A stretch of DNA of 64,000 nucleotides from Microbulbifer marinus (lineage in GTDB: Bacteria; Pseudomonadota; Gammaproteobacteria; Pseudomonadales; Cellvibrionaceae). A program made the position numbers and the translations under genes. Within the stretch, counting starts at the first letter, position 1. Every line of letters begins with the position of its first letter. Positions 63,201 through 64,000 of the stretch are shown here, one piece after another. Under the pieces are notes generated by a model. It was given only the letters and a program-made list of their open reading frames with translations, was not told where the DNA came from and did no database searches. The stretch covers positions 174,561 to 238,560 of the forward strand of contig NZ_FNQO01000004.1 in the NCBI RefSeq assembly GCF_900107725.1, read 5' to 3'.

Positions 63201-64000
63201 GCGGCATCCACTGACGTTATGCCAAAATAGTCAATGTCATCTATTGTTAATGCGCCATCACCAATGATGGTCAGAATATTATCGAAATCGCCGCTCAAGC
63301 TGATCTGATCTGCGAATATCTTTTCCACATCCCAGAAATCAATATTGCCGATCTTGACCTTTTTCTTGTCGTTGGTTTCACCAGCACTTGGTGTAGCCGT
63401 ACTGGCAAAAACGGTATCTACACCCTCTCCCGCTCGGACTTCCTTGAGCGACCGGAAGGTGAGGCCATCGATTACCACATCGCCGTCGTCTTCCAGCGTG
63501 TAACTCTCGTCGCTGGCAGTGCCCACCAGGCCTGCAGCATCGGCAACAAATGTCTCGACGTTGGCAAAGGTGATACCGTTGTTAACGGCTCCACCACTGC
63601 CATTGAGCGACCAATCCTCACCATTGAGACCAGTCGCCGTATCGTCGCCACTGCCGGCGGTGACACTACTGATACCGGCGAAGGCAATAGCGTTGGCTTC
63701 GATGCTGTCAGCACCGGTGACCAGGTAGCGATCGCCGGCATCCGAGGCCACTAGGGCCCCATTGGTGACTGACTCGATATTGCTGAAGTCGAGCCCACGA
63801 ATGCTCGCCTCGCCGTCGGTACCGTTCAGGGTGGCGTCGGCAAGAGAGATCAGAGCAATCGTATCGCTGCCCCCGGCAGCATCAACACCGGTGAGTGACC
63901 GGAAGATGAGACCACCGACAACCACATCACCGTCGTCTTCCAGCGTGTAACTCTCGTCGCTGGCAGTGCCCACCAGGCCTGCGGCATCGGCAACAAATGT
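57245..64000 (-). CDS. giant repetitive surface/secreted protein, C-terminal part (N-terminus beyond the window)
   Basis: At least 2250 residues are seen; the N-terminus lies beyond 64,000. From the right edge to about residue 1850 of the visible part it is a long array of degenerate repeats, each roughly 65-75 residues. The core pattern is GTAxADxFxL…GxVxVxGxxF, then VDAGAGADTL and LxGNNxLxAxGIxFxxIExV. The glycine-aspartate stretches recall RTX calcium-binding nonapeptides. The repeat should fold as a long beta-solenoid. After it come a filamentous-haemagglutinin-like segment (ADIDISVLAQDDLVIDEVNA, HLTAGKVTLG) and an acidic, Pro/Gln-rich tail (ESPQEQPSQQGNRAPLAPEE). No cysteines stand out. 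Most likely it is a large adhesin or two-partner-secreted protein; the secretion signal and partner are not visible. Long repeats near the right edge are almost identical in DNA. Confidence 0.8.
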   Translation of the reverse strand, partial: TFVADAAGLVGTASDESYTLEDDGDVVVGGLIFRSLTGVDAAGGSDTIALISLADATLNGTDGEASIRGLDFSNIESVTNGALVASDAGDRYLVTGADSIEANAIAFAGISSVTAGSGDDTATGLNGEDWSLNGSGGAVNNGITFANVETFVADAAGLVGTASDESYTLEDDGDVVIDGLTFRSLKEVRAGEGVDTVFASTATPSAGETNDKKKVKIGNIDFWDVEKIFADQISLSGDFDNILTIIGDGALTIDDIDYFGITSVDAAEGYDMLDAIGTVALNGETGQVRSAEIDFFNIEAVVNGTMSASDNGDDFVITGVNSIEANGIDFSGITTVTGGAGSDTVIGLDGENWSLNGASNPQNNGIVFLNVEEFYAQNAGLDGTASADLFELQGVGTVSYGGFTFKDVSSVDGGSGDDTLDTSGSGLAVTLTGNDFQLSAGGVDFYNIENAIAAALTGSAGADTFTVTGDNALDAWQIHFSGVSSVAADGDTLEGTAAGDVFTLDAAGAVSVAAMTFSNLSAVDGIGGSDSLDASAYLSGLSLTGNDNQLSAGSLVLSNIFSATVATLAGTAGADIFTLDATNNLLADEVAFSGVSAINAGGGLDLLQVSGDGRNFSVSADNALSFDGIDVTGLEQLENAGSTATATGASGADWSLGAIAGEAENSLVTFSGVQTLVANSAGLSGTAADENYSLEDDGDVVIHGLIFRSLAGVDAGAGADTIALVSTAEAVLSGNDGEATIRGIDFSSIEAVSNGTVKGSELDDRFEITGLNQVKANSIDFSAISSIDARGGQDSVTGDGSDWTLDDIIPELNSSGIEFTGVEQVAAAGAGLFGADSAETYALMGGGVVEVSGVTFGGLTFVNAGAGADELNAQAFTGDLALNGNNNELDADGLLFRSIDSVTADTLLGSSGNDNFAVAADGSVSVAGMLFASGIDSIDALDGTDHVEAAADVKLQGNSGKATISNINFTNIESASGTGVGVIATDGDDDFEILADGKIFTGGITIDGVTSIDALGGVDTVIGASGFDWLLLGSKQAENNGIAFGNVEELIAVNAGLQGTAGVDAFTLLSSGDVFVWDMTVSGMQWVHAGTGADSVNASDYSGGLALNGTDNEVSAGDLLFTGIESAVTATLTGSAGTDIFTVSGSGALSAALIDFSGIATLNGAATDAVESTVNDDWTIMADSSQVAHAGITFSGIEAFSGGGGTLRGNDSGADFSIDGSRAVSVGSLRFNDLDDVIAGAGDDTLAAMDSVTLLGAGGAFSSSDMTFSGFESVITADLIGSSGDDTFLMLANSSLSVYGLVISGVDTLDAGSGNDSVLGRSGRGYLLNIDNSVTHDGLVFHNVENFSGDSASLTTTSAAESLTMTADDALDIDSVGLSFSGLVAVDTGAGNDELAARGAVALHGTNTVTAGSIKFTNVDTVTNTGTLSGTAGSDQFAIAANNQLDSYGIRFEDVLAVAAAGGSDALTGLDSEAWQLSGANNTLSHAGIEFTSLETTSGGNGILNGSASADQFILTANNQVTANSITFTAITQVDAGAGVDTISSPDGETWALGNGTGSAAAAGIDFASIESVSGHASHVDAVTNNAEDNFVLSDKGSSLSARGIAFSSVASVVAGADSGDSISSNATDWQLTGTDGELIVNGVNLFGIDQVITADALLRGTANNETFALASDGELGIAGMAFDGIARVEAGGGNDVLQGTVAADNFELTSFGDISVAAIQFSGLERVAAGEGADTVSSSGASWTSVRSGDALVDGSAEATVDSITVLFEGLAGVSGTGAYTGQGIDGEYLFSSLDTMTIGGITFANLSSLTAGSGNDVLRGADIDGVWSVNAAGGNISTGGSSLSFSGVEAIVAGGGADQFTLSGGEFTSIHTGAGSDTVILAGTRLDSLSLGAGNDSLQVSADSSQDVTLSGGVGDDEFQFNIAGKTWQVTDADNRVGNFLFTGFEWLDNNSDGIKLETDRGFNFVNGGDSSASFNRNGAGILFADGMRLGYDGSGDIAITSTSSDTIGGDLQAGRADLIVAGNVDITSNVEVLNIQTAGADIDISVLAQDDLVIDEVNAGGGTITLNSAKFGSLTAETYGDTHLTAGKVTLGSELQQWSVIGSAINPLRMDVLKSVDIVSISYFEPDFIGQVPTLTARGDELESVAGAQAAQGLKSAVQNAVEDFAQVDPGIFSAVNPYSTGVDAVNSPEMQLTGDELLPLSVSGAPDQEDELPRRSAELEGSDDESPQEQPSQQGNRAPLAPEEVGG
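63484..64000 (-). repeat. near-identical DNA repeat of 447-base period inside the giant protein gene
   Basis: The stretch starting at 63,484 (GTCGTCTTCCAGCGTGTAAC…) recurs at 63,931 with almost no change to the window edge. The offset of 447 bases equals 149 codons, about two protein repeat units. A more diverged copy is seen near 61,905-61,965. Such high identity suggests recent duplication or gene conversion. Confidence 0.75.

Noticed and set aside
57245..64000. Repeat array as a CRISPR or satellite DNA
   Set aside because: The repeats lie in one continuous open frame with protein-level periodicity, not as short identical repeats with spacers.

Overview
The window is GC-rich bacterial chromosome from a marine-type gammaproteobacterium. 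The conserved blocks rpsF-rpsR-(membrane gene)-rplI-dnaB, rnr-rlmB, panC-panD, acs and ppc, the carboxyspermidine route to polyamines, and the TonB and compatible-solute catabolism genes all fit a Microbulbifer-like (Cellvibrionales) organism. That genus assignment is inference. No phage genes, insertion sequences or CRISPR arrays were seen.

Region 1 (about 1-21,400) is an accessory catabolic island. It starts with a broken gene tail, a TonB-dependent receptor, a TetR regulator and the decayed remains of an MFS transporter. It continues with an ornithine-cyclodeaminase-like enzyme (EutC type), an EamA permease, a class III aminotransferase, an aldehyde dehydrogenase and an M20 amidohydrolase, all on the minus strand. 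A LysR regulator and an MFS transporter follow on the plus strand. A second minus-strand block holds a GMC oxidoreductase, a second aldehyde dehydrogenase, a small cupin, an M24 hydrolase resembling ectoine hydrolase (DoeA/EutD) and a threonine-dehydratase-like enzyme (EutB type). Together these resemble a hydroxyectoine/ectoine degradation pathway. The usual deacetylase (DoeB/EutE) is absent and an unrelated M20 hydrolase is present, so this is the best candidate for an undescribed pathway variant.

Region 2 (21,400-30,600) has a GNAT acetyltransferase coupled to a small membrane protein, a DUF3592 protein, acetyl-CoA synthetase, a cupin, a histone-deacetylase-like amidohydrolase, a fused acetyl-CoA hydrolase/GNAT protein, and panD-panC.

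Region 3 (30,900-38,450) is a polyamine operon: speA (arginine to agmatine), carboxynorspermidine/carboxyspermidine dehydrogenase, nspC (decarboxylase) and speB (agmatine to putrescine). It is flanked by two paralogous secreted, tyrosine-rich DUF6515 proteins. Its spacers hold conspicuous hairpins and tandem repeats.

Region 4 (38,450-49,430) is housekeeping: a YcaQ-like DNA glycosylase, dnaB, rplI, a membrane protein, rpsR, rpsF, an alpha/beta hydrolase, a 2-oxoglutarate dioxygenase, rlmB, rnr and two tandem tRNA-Leu(CAG) genes with clear promoters and terminators.

Region 5 (49,430-64,000) holds a 1415-residue multi-pass membrane protein that looks like a sensor and that I cannot assign to a named family, ppc, and the C-terminal 2.2 thousand residues of a giant repetitive surface protein that runs off the right edge.
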